From NCBI RefSeq assembly GCF_010119935.1, contig NZ_CP048209.1:2855001-2919000 (forward strand): a stretch of 64,000 nt of DNA. Reading direction: 5' to 3'. This DNA is from Paenibacillus lycopersici (GTDB lineage: Bacteria; Bacillota; Bacilli; Paenibacillales; Paenibacillaceae). Each line of letters opens with the position of its first letter. The stretch's first letter is position 1. The notes under the pieces are model-generated. The model was not told where the DNA came from. It worked only from the letters and a program-made list of their open reading frames with translations, and searched no databases. Shown here one piece after another: positions 1 to 9,362 of this stretch. The translations under genes and the position numbers were made by a program.

Positions 1-221
1 ATGAGTTCTTCTTGAAAGAATCGCTGATTCGCGGCATCGATCGTCTGACCGAGAAGGAAAGAACCGTGATATCGCTGTTCTACTACGAGGAACTGTCGTT
101 GAGCGAAATCGCCGAGGTCATGTCATTGTCGCCTTCGCGAATTTCGCAGCTGCATTCCAAAGCGATTCTGAGACTTCGGGGGGCATTGGAGAAACAAAAA
201 GACCAATTGATGCAGCATTAG
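1..221 (+). CDS. sigD: RNA polymerase sigma factor SigD/FliA (WhiG family), 3' end only
   Basis: Only the C-terminus is present; the gene enters from the left edge and the frame is open from base 3. The visible part is sigma-70 region 4: a helix-turn-helix that recognises the -35 element, with the LTEKERTVISLFYYEELS and IAEVMSLSPSRISQLHSKA segments typical of the motility sigma factor. Sigma-D drives flagellar, chemotaxis and autolysin genes, and in Bacillus it is the last part of the fla/che operon, just upstream of swrB and rpsB. That neighbourhood holds here. The protein ends in a short charged tail. Family assignment is firm; the exact name rests on gene order. Confidence 0.88.
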   Translation, partial: EFFLKESLIRGIDRLTEKERTVISLFYYEELSLSEIAEVMSLSPSRISQLHSKAILRLRGALEKQKDQLMQH

Positions 222-241
222 ACCGTAAAGGAGGGGCAGTA

Positions 242-1648
242 TTGACTACGACAGAAAACTTACAGCATTATCTTGTGATCCAGCAATCGCCGGACAAACT
301 GGCCGCTTACTTAACCTTCAACGTGGCGGACGATAATTTCTCCTGCACGGCCGAGCAGTTGGACGATTTCCTGAAGAGCCACGGCATTAAGTACGGCGTA
401 ATGCGTGACGTGATCGATCAGCTGGTCAAGCTGCCGAGCCGATATTTCCACAGCCAGACGTTAATCGCGAAGGGCGACGCTCCGGTAAGCGGAGAGGACG
501 GGTACATCCGGTTCGCCTACGATATGAACGAAGGCGAATATCAACCGTTGGAGCTTGAAAGCGGCAAGGTTGATTTCAAGGAAGTGACGCAGCTGAAGAA
601 CGTCAAGCGCGGCCAGCTGATCGCGGAGAAGGTGAAGGCGACGCTCGGCAAGGACGGGACCGCCGTCACGGGTGAGCCGATTCCGAGCCGTAACGGCAAA
701 GAAGCGTACTTCAAGCTGGGCAAGAACGTCGTGCTCAATCCGGAGCAAACGGCGATGTATGCCGCGATCGACGGCTTGATCGCCATGACCGATAAGGCCA
801 AAGTCAATGTGTTCCCGGTGTTCGAAGTCAACGGAGACGTGGACTACAAGGTCGGGAATATCGACTTCGTCGGCAATGTCGTTATTCGGGGCAATGTGTT
901 AACGGGCTTCAAGGTGAAGGCCGCGGGCGATATTCGCGTCATCGGCGGCGTTGAAGGCGCCGTTATGGAAACGGACGGCTCCATCGAGATCACCGGCGGC
1001 GTGCTTGCGACCAACAAGGGATACATCAAGGCGGGCAAGAACGTCAAATGCTCCTTTATTCAAGACGGCAACGTGACGGCGGCCGACGACGTGATCGTCT
1101 CCCAGAGCATTATGCACTCTCAAGTTCGCGCAGGGCGCAACGTGCTGTGCACGGGAACGAAAGGACTGGTCGTCGGCGGCAGCATTCAAGCCGGCGAACG
1201 GGTTGTCGCGAGAACGATCGGCAATACGATGTCGACGGCTACCGTCATCGAGGTCGGCGTTCGTCCGGAGCTCAGAAGCGAACTGCTGGAACGGCGAGGC
1301 CAAATCAAGCAGCTAAGCGAAAATCTGGATAAATCCGAGAAGGCGCTTGCGCTGCTTGATCAGATGGCCGCGGCCGGCCAGCTGCCGCCCGACCGGATGG
1401 CGATGCGCGTCAAGCTGGGCTCGACCAAACGCGCGTCGATCGAGGAAATCGCCGTGAACAAGGAACGCGTGCTGGAGATCGAGAAGTCGCTGGAGGATAT
1501 GGAGCGCGCCAAAGTCGATGCCGTGAACATCGTTTACGGCGGCACGAAAATCGTAATCGGGCGCAATACGCGTTTCATTAAAGAAGGCATGCAGCGCGTG
1601 TCTTTCCGCTATGCGGACGGCGATATCGTCATAGCGCCCTATATTTGA
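242..1648 (+). CDS. fapA: FapA family protein (DUF342)
   Basis: A 468-residue FapA/DUF342 protein. The middle shows the family's beta-helix-like repeats (VKAAGDIRVIGGVEGA, KAGKNVKCSFIQDG), followed by a helical coiled-coil stretch near residues 345-420 and a short beta-rich end. The start is TTG, 6 bases after a strong AAAGGAGGG ribosome site; no better ATG exists nearby. In flagellar regions of many bacteria FapA is linked to polar flagella, but its biochemical role is poorly known. Here it lies 20 bp after sigD, so it is probably co-transcribed with motility genes. The family call is secure; function is inferred from location. Confidence 0.85.
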   Translation: MTTTENLQHYLVIQQSPDKLAAYLTFNVADDNFSCTAEQLDDFLKSHGIKYGVMRDVIDQLVKLPSRYFHSQTLIAKGDAPVSGEDGYIRFAYDMNEGEYQPLELESGKVDFKEVTQLKNVKRGQLIAEKVKATLGKDGTAVTGEPIPSRNGKEAYFKLGKNVVLNPEQTAMYAAIDGLIAMTDKAKVNVFPVFEVNGDVDYKVGNIDFVGNVVIRGNVLTGFKVKAAGDIRVIGGVEGAVMETDGSIEITGGVLATNKGYIKAGKNVKCSFIQDGNVTAADDVIVSQSIMHSQVRAGRNVLCTGTKGLVVGGSIQAGERVVARTIGNTMSTATVIEVGVRPELRSELLERRGQIKQLSENLDKSEKALALLDQMAAAGQLPPDRMAMRVKLGSTKRASIEEIAVNKERVLEIEKSLEDMERAKVDAVNIVYGGTKIVIGRNTRFIKEGMQRVSFRYADGDIVIAPYI

Positions 1649-1716
1649 ACAAGCCGCCGACCCGCCGATAGTCAGACCGAACCGCCCGGCCGCCGATTCG
1701 AAGGGAGGACGCCTCA

Positions 1717-2046
1717 ATGCCCTATAAGCCGATCGATTTCCAAATCTCGATTCCGCGGACGCAGGAGACCGGGGTGCAGCAAAATCAGCTTAACCAGCGT
1801 TCGCTGCTCGAACAATCGATGCTGAAGCAGGATACGGAGAAGCACGCGGAGCGGCAGCGCACGCGCAATGCCGGCGTCGAGCAGAGCGGCAACCAAGGGA
1901 TCGCCCCGAATCGTCATCGCGATTCCGGCTCGTCCAAGCGGAAGCGGCAACGGGAGGGGCACGAGGAGCGCGAGCCTGGACAGCAGCCGGATCCGGAGCC
2001 GGCGGCTCACCCGTTTAAAGGAAGACATATTGATTTATCGCTCTGA
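1717..2046 (+). CDS. Small hydrophilic protein of the sigD-fapA locus, unknown function
   Basis: A 109-residue, very polar protein with no membrane segment and no domain I recognise. It begins MPYKPIDFQISIPRTQE, is rich in Gln, Arg, Glu and Asn (likely disordered), and ends with a compact HPFKGRHIDLSL motif that looks conserved-protein-like. The ATG follows a good GGGAGGACG ribosome site. Overlapping antisense and +1 frames are also open here, but only this frame has a proper ribosome site and sits between co-directional genes. It may be a flagellar export or assembly accessory, judging only from its neighbours. Confidence 0.65.
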   Translation: MPYKPIDFQISIPRTQETGVQQNQLNQRSLLEQSMLKQDTEKHAERQRTRNAGVEQSGNQGIAPNRHRDSGSSKRKRQREGHEEREPGQQPDPEPAAHPFKGRHIDLSL

Positions 2047-2080
2047 GAACGATTTTAAACATAAATAGCAGGTGAACATA

Positions 2081-2701
2081 ATGGAGCCGTGGCAAACGAT
2101 CATGCTTGTCGGAGGGATTGTCGTCGTATCCGCGGTCATGCTGCCGAAACGGGCGGGCAAGGAGAGTCCGGCCAACGACAGTCAAACCGTACGCAATATG
2201 GAGACAGCATTGGAGCAGTTCATGGAGAACATGGAAGCGGACAGCCGGGAAATCGCCGGATTGGTCAGCAAGTCGAACGAAGAATCGCAGGCGCAGGCGG
2301 CAAAACGCGATGATCGCGTCGGTCAATTGGAGCGGCGGATCGCCGAGCTGGAGCAGACGCTGGCCGAGCAGGCGGCATGGGCGGCGAACGCAGCCGCCGC
2401 CACTGGGGTGTCATCCGAATTCGGCGTCAGATTCGATCGGTCTGCTTCGCCGTTCGTTCCGCAGCCATCCGTTCAATCGGCGGAACGACCGGCTGACGCA
2501 TCCGAGGTCTTGGAACCGGCCGAAGCCGCGGAAGAGACAGCGCCGCCGGCGCCGTCCATTCGCAGCCGATATGCCGAATTGTTCGAGCTGCACCAAGCGG
2601 GCAAATCCATCGAGGCGATCGCCAAGAAGCTTGGCCTGAACAAAGGAGAAGTTCAGCTCATTCTTCAATTGTCGAGGCAAGAGGAGGCGTCGCGAGGATG
2701 A
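2081..2701 (+). CDS. SwrB-like membrane protein (DUF6115)
   Basis: About 206 residues: an N-terminal membrane anchor (IMLVGGIVVVSAVML), a long coiled coil (about residues 35-110), a low-complexity Pro/Ala/Glu linker, and a C-terminal helix-turn-helix-like segment (LHQAGKSIEAIAKKLGLNKGEVQLILQ, split as two helices). This layout and its place between sigD and rpsB match Bacillus SwrB (YlxL), which activates flagellar type III export. I chose ATG 2081, 7 bases after GGTG, over the in-frame GTG at 2072 that lies inside that ribosome site. The last codons overlap the next gene by 4 bases (ATGA), so the two are translationally coupled. Confidence 0.75.
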   Translation: MEPWQTIMLVGGIVVVSAVMLPKRAGKESPANDSQTVRNMETALEQFMENMEADSREIAGLVSKSNEESQAQAAKRDDRVGQLERRIAELEQTLAEQAAWAANAAAATGVSSEFGVRFDRSASPFVPQPSVQSAERPADASEVLEPAEAAEETAPPAPSIRSRYAELFELHQAGKSIEAIAKKLGLNKGEVQLILQLSRQEEASRG

Positions 2702-3375
2702 ACAGAAGACTATTCGTGTTCGGCATCGGCGTCGGGATCATCGTCGGAGCGGGTTTGCTGCAGTTCATGCTCATCGGCGAGCGGCAAGCGGATGCGCTGA
2801 CGAATGACAGCGCCGCGAAGACCTACACGCAGGCGGAGCTCGATCAAGCCGTTGCCGACGAGCGAGAACGGGTTCAAGCCGAACTGGCCAAGCTTGGCGC
2901 GGGCGCCGCTGATCGAACTGCCGCCGAGCCGGGGAAGGCAGACGACCAAACGACCGATCCGGCGACACCCGTTCAGTCGGACCGGAAGACGGATCCGATC
3001 GATTCCGCAACGCCGTCGTCCGGCGAGGCAGCTTCCGATTCTTCAGGGTCTGCGTCGCAAGCGGATAACGCCGATAAATCCGCGGATAAGCCCGAATCCG
3101 GAGCCGCGGGGGAAGCGGCCGATGCAGAGCCGGCGCGCGTCATCGTGCGCATTCCGCCGAATGCCAGCGTTGCGGACACCGCTGGGCTGCTTGCGGCCCG
3201 CGGCATCATTTCCGATAAACAGGCGTTCATAGACCTGATGCGTAAGCGGACGATACGCGCAGGCTATTTTGCTTTCCAAGGGAAATTGAGCCTCCAGCAG
3301 GTGCGTGTTATCATTACGAGCAAGCCGCTCGACCCGGCAGCGGCGCGCATGGAATTGGAAGCAAGCGGGGAATAG
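2698..3375 (+). CDS. Membrane-anchored protein with MltG/YceG-type LysM-like domain
   Basis: A 225-residue protein: one N-terminal membrane helix (FGIGVGIIVGAGLLQFML), a coiled stretch, a long Ala/Asp/Ser-rich linker (about 65-150) and a C-terminal domain with IPPNASVADTAGLLAARGII and the phrase RAGYFAFQGKLSLQQV. That last part resembles the LysM-like substrate-binding subdomain of the endolytic transglycosylase MltG. The catalytic domain that should follow, with its Glu, is absent, so this is probably a wall-binding protein, not an enzyme. It is coupled by a 4-base overlap to the SwrB-like gene. Automated pipelines may call it MltG; I consider that misleading. Confidence 0.68.
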   Translation: MNRRLFVFGIGVGIIVGAGLLQFMLIGERQADALTNDSAAKTYTQAELDQAVADERERVQAELAKLGAGAADRTAAEPGKADDQTTDPATPVQSDRKTDPIDSATPSSGEAASDSSGSASQADNADKSADKPESGAAGEAADAEPARVIVRIPPNASVADTAGLLAARGIISDKQAFIDLMRKRTIRAGYFAFQGKLSLQQVRVIITSKPLDPAAARMELEASGE

Positions 3376-3417
3376 CCCGCTCAAGTAATCGAAGTCTATG
3401 GAAGAAGTCAATAGCGG

Positions 3418-3447
3418 TTGCATGGCCGCATGCAGATGTGGTATAGT
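3418..3447 (+). promoter_or_regulatory. Sigma-A promoter for rpsB
   Basis: TTGCAT, an 18-base spacer and TATAGT, about 130 bases before rpsB. Good -10, fair -35. It would give the S2/EF-Ts genes their own transcript separate from the motility operon. Confidence 0.6.
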
Positions 3448-3482
3448 AATTGACGGTGTTAAAAACACACGCCGATTAATTT

Positions 3483-3518
3483 CGCCATTGGTGCTTCGAC
3501 CCGGTCGAAGTGATGGCG
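3483..3518 (+). promoter_or_regulatory. Structured rpsB leader stem-loop
   Basis: Between the promoter and rpsB lies a two-part hairpin: outer arms CGCCAT/ATGGCG and an inner 7-bp stem CTTCGAC/GTCGAAG with a CCG loop. It is not followed by a U-run, so it is not a terminator. A ribosomal-protein leader bound by S2 would fit, but I cannot match it to a named family. Confidence 0.5.
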
Positions 3519-3574
3519 GGAAATGAGATTGGCGGAGGAAACCAAAAAACCATTTAACAGGAGGTGTTGAAGAG

Positions 3575-4273
3575 ATGGCGGTTATTTCCATGAAACAGCT
3601 TCTTGAAGCTGGGGTACACTTCGGTCACCAAACACGTCGTTGGAACCCAAAGATGGATCGTTATATCTTCACAGAACGTAACGGGATTTACATTATCGAC
3701 TTGCAGAAAACGGTTAAGAAAGTCGAAGAGGCTTACAACTTCGTTCGTTCGATCGGCGAAGAAGGCGGCACAATTCTCTTCGTAGGCACGAAAAAACAAG
3801 CGCAGGATTCGGTTAAAGAAGAAGCGGAGCGTTGCGGCAACTTCTACATCAACCAACGTTGGCTCGGCGGTACGCTGACGAACTTCTCCACGATCCAGAA
3901 GCGTATCGATCGCCTGAAAACGATCGAGAAATGGGAAGAAGACGGTACGTTCAACGTGCTTCCTAAGAAAGAAGTTATCATTCTCCGCAAAGAGAAGGAT
4001 CGCCTCGAGAAATTCCTCGGCGGCATCAAAGGCATGAGAAGTCTGCCAAGCGCACTGTTCATTATCGATCCTCGCAAAGAGCGCATCGCTGTTGCCGAAG
4101 CGCGCAAGCTTGGTATCCCTATCGTGGGTATCGTCGATACGAACTGCGATCCGGACGAAATCGACTACGTTATCCCAGGTAACGATGATGCAATCCGCGC
4201 AGTTAAGCTGCTGACAGCTAAGATGGCCGATGCAATCGTTGAATCGCGCCAAGGCGAGCAAACAACTGCTTAA
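3575..4273 (+). CDS. rpsB: 30S ribosomal protein S2
   Basis: A 232-residue S2 protein with hallmark segments [32 protein letters not shown] and [13 protein letters not shown] (quoted in parts). S2 binds the 30S subunit late in assembly and is needed for initiation with S1. ATG is preceded by AGGAGGTG with ideal spacing. The pairing with tsf downstream is universal. Codon use is strongly biased toward abundant tRNAs, as expected for a highly expressed gene. Confidence 0.98.
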   Translation: MAVISMKQLLEAGVHFGHQTRRWNPKMDRYIFTERNGIYIIDLQKTVKKVEEAYNFVRSIGEEGGTILFVGTKKQAQDSVKEEAERCGNFYINQRWLGGTLTNFSTIQKRIDRLKTIEKWEEDGTFNVLPKKEVIILRKEKDRLEKFLGGIKGMRSLPSALFIIDPRKERIAVAEARKLGIPIVGIVDTNCDPDEIDYVIPGNDDAIRAVKLLTAKMADAIVESRQGEQTTA

Positions 4274-4295
4274 TATTGATTTAGGAACCGACAGG

Positions 4296-4340
4296 AAAGG
4301 GTGGTCAGAAGGTGTATGCCTCTCTCACCGCCCTTTTTTT
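4296..4340 (+). terminator. Terminator or attenuator between rpsB and tsf
   Basis: A 10-bp stem (AAAGGGTGGT pairing with ACCGCCCTTT, one G-U pair), a 21-base loop and seven T residues. It probably lets only part of rpsB transcripts continue into tsf. Confidence 0.8.
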
Positions 4341-4404
4341 AAGGTAAAAGCTTAAATACTTAACCAGGTCAGCATACTTAACCAATTTCAGGAGGTCACG
4401 AACG

Positions 4405-5055
4405 ATGGCAGTTAGTGCAAGTGCGGTTAAAGAATTGCGTGAAAGAACAGGCGCGGGCATGCTGGATTGCAAAAAAGCGCTTGACGAAACAAACGGCGAC
4501 ATTGCGAAAGCGATCGACTTGCTTCGCGAGAAAGGTCTTGCCGCGGCAGCGAACAAAGCAGGCCGTGTAGCAACGGAAGGTACGGTGGAATCCTACATCC
4601 ACGCCGGCGGACGTATCGGCGTGCTTGTCGAAATCAACTGCGAAACGGACTTCGTCGGCAAAACCGAACAATTCCGCGAATTCGCTCGCGATATCGCGAT
4701 GCAAATCGCCGCTGCAGGACCTAAATTCGTAAGCCGCAGCGAAGTGCCTAACGACGAGCTGGACAAAGAACGCGAAATCCTGCGCGCGCAAGCGCTGAAC
4801 GAAGGCAAGCCTGAGAAGATCGTCGAAAAAATGGTCGAAGGCCGCATCAGCAAATACTACGAAGAGTACTGCCTGCTTGAGCAGTCCTTCATCAAAGATC
4901 CGGACAAAACGATCCAAACGCTGCTGAACGAAAAAATCAGCACGATCGGCGAGAACATCTCGATCCGTCGTTTTGCTCGTTTCGAGCTTGGCGAAGGCAT
5001 GGAGAAAAAAGAAGACAACTTCGTTGCCGAAGTTATGTCGCAAGCTAAATTGTAA
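4405..5055 (+). CDS. tsf: Elongation factor Ts
   Basis: A 216-residue EF-Ts, the nucleotide exchange factor for EF-Tu. It has the N-terminal UBA-like domain with [18 protein letters not shown] and the core exchange motif [20 protein letters not shown] (in parts). The length is that of the shorter Gram-positive/cyanobacterial form, not the 283-residue E. coli type. ATG follows AGGAGGTC. It sits between two terminators, so tsf may be read from rpsB read-through. Confidence 0.97.
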   Translation: MAVSASAVKELRERTGAGMLDCKKALDETNGDIAKAIDLLREKGLAAAANKAGRVATEGTVESYIHAGGRIGVLVEINCETDFVGKTEQFREFARDIAMQIAAAGPKFVSRSEVPNDELDKEREILRAQALNEGKPEKIVEKMVEGRISKYYEEYCLLEQSFIKDPDKTIQTLLNEKISTIGENISIRRFARFELGEGMEKKEDNFVAEVMSQAKL

Positions 5056-5072
5056 TCCGAACGCACAGGCGG

Positions 5073-5100
5073 GGCGGGGCGTTCGCCCCGCCGTTTTTTT
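5073..5100 (+). terminator. Rho-independent terminator after tsf
   Basis: GGCGGGGC, loop GTTC, GCCCCGCC, then G and seven T residues: a perfect 8-bp GC stem. Confidence 0.93.
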
Positions 5101-5174
5101 AACTCAATATTCGAATCCGACAGGCAGCATTTTTCTAGTATGCGGCCTTTAAACAAGGTCCAAGATGGAGGTAA

Positions 5175-5911
<737 letters not shown>

Positions 5912-5912
<1 letters not shown>

Positions 5913-6466
5913 TGCCACAATCCATTAAGAAGAATGCCGAAGAACGGATGGACAAAGCCATCGCCGCGTTGAAGCGCGATTTGGCGACGCTGCGCGCGGG
6001 CCGCGCCACGCCGGCGCTGCTGGATCGTCTTCAAGTCGAATATTACGGCGCTATGACGCCGGTCAATCAGCTGGCGAACATCAACACGCCGGACTCGCGC
6101 ACGCTGCTCGTGCAGCCTTGGGACAAATCGTCGCTCGGCGCGATCGAGAAAGCGATCATGAAATCCGATCTGGGCTTGACGCCTTCCAACGACGGTGCAA
6201 CGATTCGCCTGTCGATTCCGATGCTGACGGAAGAACGCCGCTCGGAGCTCGTGAAATTGACGAAGAAGTTCGGCGAAGAAGCGAAGGTAGCGATCCGCAA
6301 CATCCGCCGCGATGCGAACGACGATATCAAGAAGCTCGAGAAATCGGAAATCTCCGAAGATGAATCCCGCCGCCATCAAGACGATATTCAGAAGTCGACG
6401 GATAAATTCATCGCCGAAGTCGAGAAAGTGCTCGCCGCTAAAGAGAAGGACATAATGGAAGTCTAA
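5912..6466 (+). CDS. frr: Ribosome recycling factor
   Basis: A 184-residue RRF that splits post-termination ribosomes together with EF-G. It shows [20 protein letters not shown], the [15 protein letters not shown] helix and the three-helix-bundle tail. The GTG start overlaps the pyrH stop by one base; AAAGGGAG lies inside the pyrH end as ribosome site. Length matches the family norm (about 185). Confidence 0.97.
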
Positions 6467-6537
6467 TATTGCTCACCGGCCCCTCCGAATGGTGGGGTTT
6501 GTTGCATAAATCGACGCTAGCGGCGGGGGGAACGAAC

Positions 6538-7302
6538 ATGTTACAGCGATTGAAAGCCTTGTTTGGCAAAGCGTCCGCGAAACCGTTGCCGATGCATGGG
6601 ACTGATAACATACCGCAGCATATCGCAATCATTATGGACGGTAACGGCAGGTGGGCGAAGAGCCGCGGATTGCCGCGCATGGCCGGGCATCATTCCGGAA
6701 TGAAGGCGGTCAAGCGGATTACGATGGCTGCCGACAACCTTGGCGTCAAATTCTTAACGCTGTACGCTTTCTCGACGGAGAATTGGAAGCGTCCCAAGGC
6801 GGAAGTCGAATTCCTGATGAAGCTGCCGCAAGAGTTTCTGACGCTGGAAATCAGGGATTTGATGGCGAAGAACGTTCAAATCCGTTTGATGGGCAACAGG
6901 GAAGGCTTGCCCGATCATACGCTGCGGGCGGTTGAAGAGGCAGTGGAGCGAACGTCCGGCAATAATGGGCTCGTGCTCACGTTCGCCTTGAATTACGGCA
7001 GCCGCAAAGAAATGATCGATGCGATTAAGTGTATCAGCCGGGACGTGAAGGACGGGAAGCTGTCCCCGGACGAGATCGACGTATCTCATATGGAAAGCCA
7101 TTTGTTATCGGCCGGCCTTCCGGATCCGGATTTGCTCATTCGTACGAGCGGCGAGCTGAGGCTCAGCAATTTCATGCTCTGGCAGCTGGCTTACAGCGAG
7201 ATGTGGTTTACGGACGTCTATTGGCCGGAGTTTTCAGACGAGCACTTTTATGAGGCAGTCCGGGAGTACCAGCGGAGAGCTCGCCGATATGGCGGACTGT
7301 AA
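6538..7302 (+). CDS. uppS: Undecaprenyl diphosphate synthase (cis-prenyltransferase)
   Basis: A 254-residue UppS that builds the C55 lipid carrier used for peptidoglycan and teichoic acid. Motifs: IIMDGNGRWAKSRGLPRMAGH with the Mg-binding Asp, and the C-terminal IRTSGELRLSNFMLWQLAYSE (in parts). An in-frame TTG at 6469 would add 23 residues that do not look like the family; ATG 6538 after GGGGGGAAC is preferred. It starts the uppS-cdsA-dxr-rseP envelope cluster. Confidence 0.95.
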   Translation: MLQRLKALFGKASAKPLPMHGTDNIPQHIAIIMDGNGRWAKSRGLPRMAGHHSGMKAVKRITMAADNLGVKFLTLYAFSTENWKRPKAEVEFLMKLPQEFLTLEIRDLMAKNVQIRLMGNREGLPDHTLRAVEEAVERTSGNNGLVLTFALNYGSRKEMIDAIKCISRDVKDGKLSPDEIDVSHMESHLLSAGLPDPDLLIRTSGELRLSNFMLWQLAYSEMWFTDVYWPEFSDEHFYEAVREYQRRARRYGGL

Positions 7303-7328
7303 CAGTTGAACTGGAGCGTGTCGATGGC

Positions 7329-8123
7329 GTGAAACAACGCATAATTTCTGGCGTCTTGGCAGGTGCGGCCTTTATGGTGCTGACCGTGCTTGGCGGATGG
7401 TATTTCTTCGCCTTATTGCTATTTTTGACGATCGTCGGCATGACGGAATACATCCGCATGAACGGCGTATCGATGAAGCAGCCGCTCGCTTGGATCGCCA
7501 TGGCGGGCGTACTGTTGTTATTTCTGCCCTGGGGCGATCTGGGGCTGAACCAGCCGGCTGCCTTACATATGATTTGGATGCTGATGTTCGTATTGCTCAG
7601 CGTGACCGTTCTGACGAAGAACGAGGTGACGATCGACGGAGCGGCGCTGATGCTGCTCGGCGCGCTGTACGTGGGATACGGCTTTCATGCGATGTACGAC
7701 ATCCGCAATGCCGATTCCCATGGCTTGATGACGACGATTATGGCGTTCTTCGCCATCTGGGCTTCGGACGTCGGCGCGTATTTCACGGGGAAAGCGATCG
7801 GCAAAAACAAGCTGTGGCCGGCGATCAGCCCCAACAAAACGGTCGAGGGCTCCCTGGGAGGCGTCGTGCTCTCCCTCATCATCGCGCTCGTCTTCGCCTT
7901 CATCTATCCGGACGTCATCTCGATCGGACGCGCGATCATGATCGGACTTATCGCCGCCGTTGCCGGACAGCTCGGCGACTTGATTCAATCCGCCTACAAA
8001 CGCGTCCGCGGCATCAAAGACTCGGGCTCGATCATGCCCGGACACGGCGGCGTGCTCGATCGCTGCGACAGCTGGCTGATCGTGTTCCCGCTGCTCATCA
8101 TGACGAATTTGCTGCCGCTGTAA
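7329..8123 (+). CDS. cdsA: Phosphatidate cytidylyltransferase
   Basis: A 264-residue polytopic membrane enzyme making CDP-diacylglycerol from phosphatidic acid and CTP, the precursor for all phospholipids including PgsA's product. About eight hydrophobic helices are visible. The family signature is complete near the C-terminus: SAYKRVRGIKDSG then MPGHGGVLDRCDS. GTG start, weakly preceded by GGAGCG. Follows uppS by 26 bp. Confidence 0.95.
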   Translation: MKQRIISGVLAGAAFMVLTVLGGWYFFALLLFLTIVGMTEYIRMNGVSMKQPLAWIAMAGVLLLFLPWGDLGLNQPAALHMIWMLMFVLLSVTVLTKNEVTIDGAALMLLGALYVGYGFHAMYDIRNADSHGLMTTIMAFFAIWASDVGAYFTGKAIGKNKLWPAISPNKTVEGSLGGVVLSLIIALVFAFIYPDVISIGRAIMIGLIAAVAGQLGDLIQSAYKRVRGIKDSGSIMPGHGGVLDRCDSWLIVFPLLIMTNLLPL

Positions 8124-8145
8124 AGCTTGCAAGGAGGCTTAAGCT

Positions 8146-9285
8146 TTGAAGAAAATATCGATTCTCGGATCTACGGGATCCATCGGCACGCAGACGCTGG
8201 ACATCGTCGGCCGCGAGCCGGACCGGTACTCGGTCGAAGGCCTGGCTGCCGGCAGCAATCTCGAATTGCTGATCGAGCAGGCCAAGACGTTCCGTCCGAA
8301 GACGGTCTGTCTGGCTACCAAGACGCTGGCGGGCGAAGCGAAGCTGCGTTTACCGGCCGGCGTGAACGTCGTTTACGGCGATGAAGGCTTGATCGAGGCT
8401 GCCGCCGGAACCGATGCCGACACGGTCGTTACGGCGATCGTCGGCAGCAGAGGGCTTCCGGCGACGCTTGCCGCCGTCGACGCGGGCAAAACGATCGCGC
8501 TGGCCAACAAGGAAACGCTGGTGACGGCAGGCCATATCGTGATGCGGCGCGCAGCTGAGCGAGGCGTGGCGATCCTGCCGGTCGACAGCGAGCATTCCGC
8601 GATCTTCCAGTGCCTGAACGGCGAACGGCGCGTCGATGTCAATCAGATTACGCTGACGGCTTCCGGCGGATCGTTCCGCGACCGCAAGCGGGAAGAACTG
8701 CAGGGCGTAACCGTAGCCGAAGCGCTGAACCATCCCAATTGGTCGATGGGCGCGAAGGTGACGATCGATTCCGCGACGATGGCGAACAAAGGGCTGGAAG
8801 TCATCGAAGCGCATTGGCTGTTCGGATTGCCGTATGATCGGATCAAGGTGCTGATCCACCCGGAAAGCATCATTCATTCGTACGTGGAATTCGTGGACCA
8901 CAGCATCATTGCACAGCTTGGCTTGCCGGACATGCGGGTACCGATTCAATATGCGCTGACCTATCCCGAGCGGAGAGCGACGCCGACGGACGCGCTGGAT
9001 TTGGCGAAGCTGTCCGCGCTGCATTTCAGGGAAATGGATTTCGATCGCTATCCTTGCCTGCGATATGCTTACGAGAGCGGAAGAGCCGGCAAATCCGCGC
9101 CGACGGTGTTCAACGCGGCGAACGAAACGGCGGTGGCCCGTTTTCTGGCGGGCGAGATTGCGTTCCTGGAGATCGAAGCGATCATCGCGACGGTGCTGGA
9201 GCGCCATGAAATCGTCGAAGTTCCCGACGTGACGGCCATATCCGAAGTGGATGCCTGGGCGCGCCGGACGGCTGCCGGCATCTAA
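8146..9285 (+). CDS. dxr: 1-deoxy-D-xylulose 5-phosphate reductoisomerase
   Basis: A 379-residue DXR, the committed step of the MEP isoprenoid pathway that feeds UppS. Motifs: ILGSTGSIGTQTLD (NADPH loop), NKETLV, the metal-binding SEHSAIFQ, ASGGSF and HPESIIHSYVEF. TTG start after AAGGAGGC. Full length compared with the usual 380-400 residues. Confidence 0.97.
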   Translation: MKKISILGSTGSIGTQTLDIVGREPDRYSVEGLAAGSNLELLIEQAKTFRPKTVCLATKTLAGEAKLRLPAGVNVVYGDEGLIEAAAGTDADTVVTAIVGSRGLPATLAAVDAGKTIALANKETLVTAGHIVMRRAAERGVAILPVDSEHSAIFQCLNGERRVDVNQITLTASGGSFRDRKREELQGVTVAEALNHPNWSMGAKVTIDSATMANKGLEVIEAHWLFGLPYDRIKVLIHPESIIHSYVEFVDHSIIAQLGLPDMRVPIQYALTYPERRATPTDALDLAKLSALHFREMDFDRYPCLRYAYESGRAGKSAPTVFNAANETAVARFLAGEIAFLEIEAIIATVLERHEIVEVPDVTAISEVDAWARRTAAGI

Positions 9286-9296
9286 CCTGGGTTCTC

Positions 9297-9324
9297 TTGT
9301 ATCGAACGGGAGAATAATGATAAT
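9297..9324 (+). promoter_or_regulatory. Possible sigma-A promoter before rseP
   Basis: TTGTAT, 16-base spacer, GATAAT in the 77-bp gap between dxr and rseP. Plausible but not strong; rseP could equally be read from upstream. Confidence 0.35.
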
Positions 9325-9362
9325 CTAAGTACAGGCCGTTACGAACAGGAGGCTCGTGAGCG

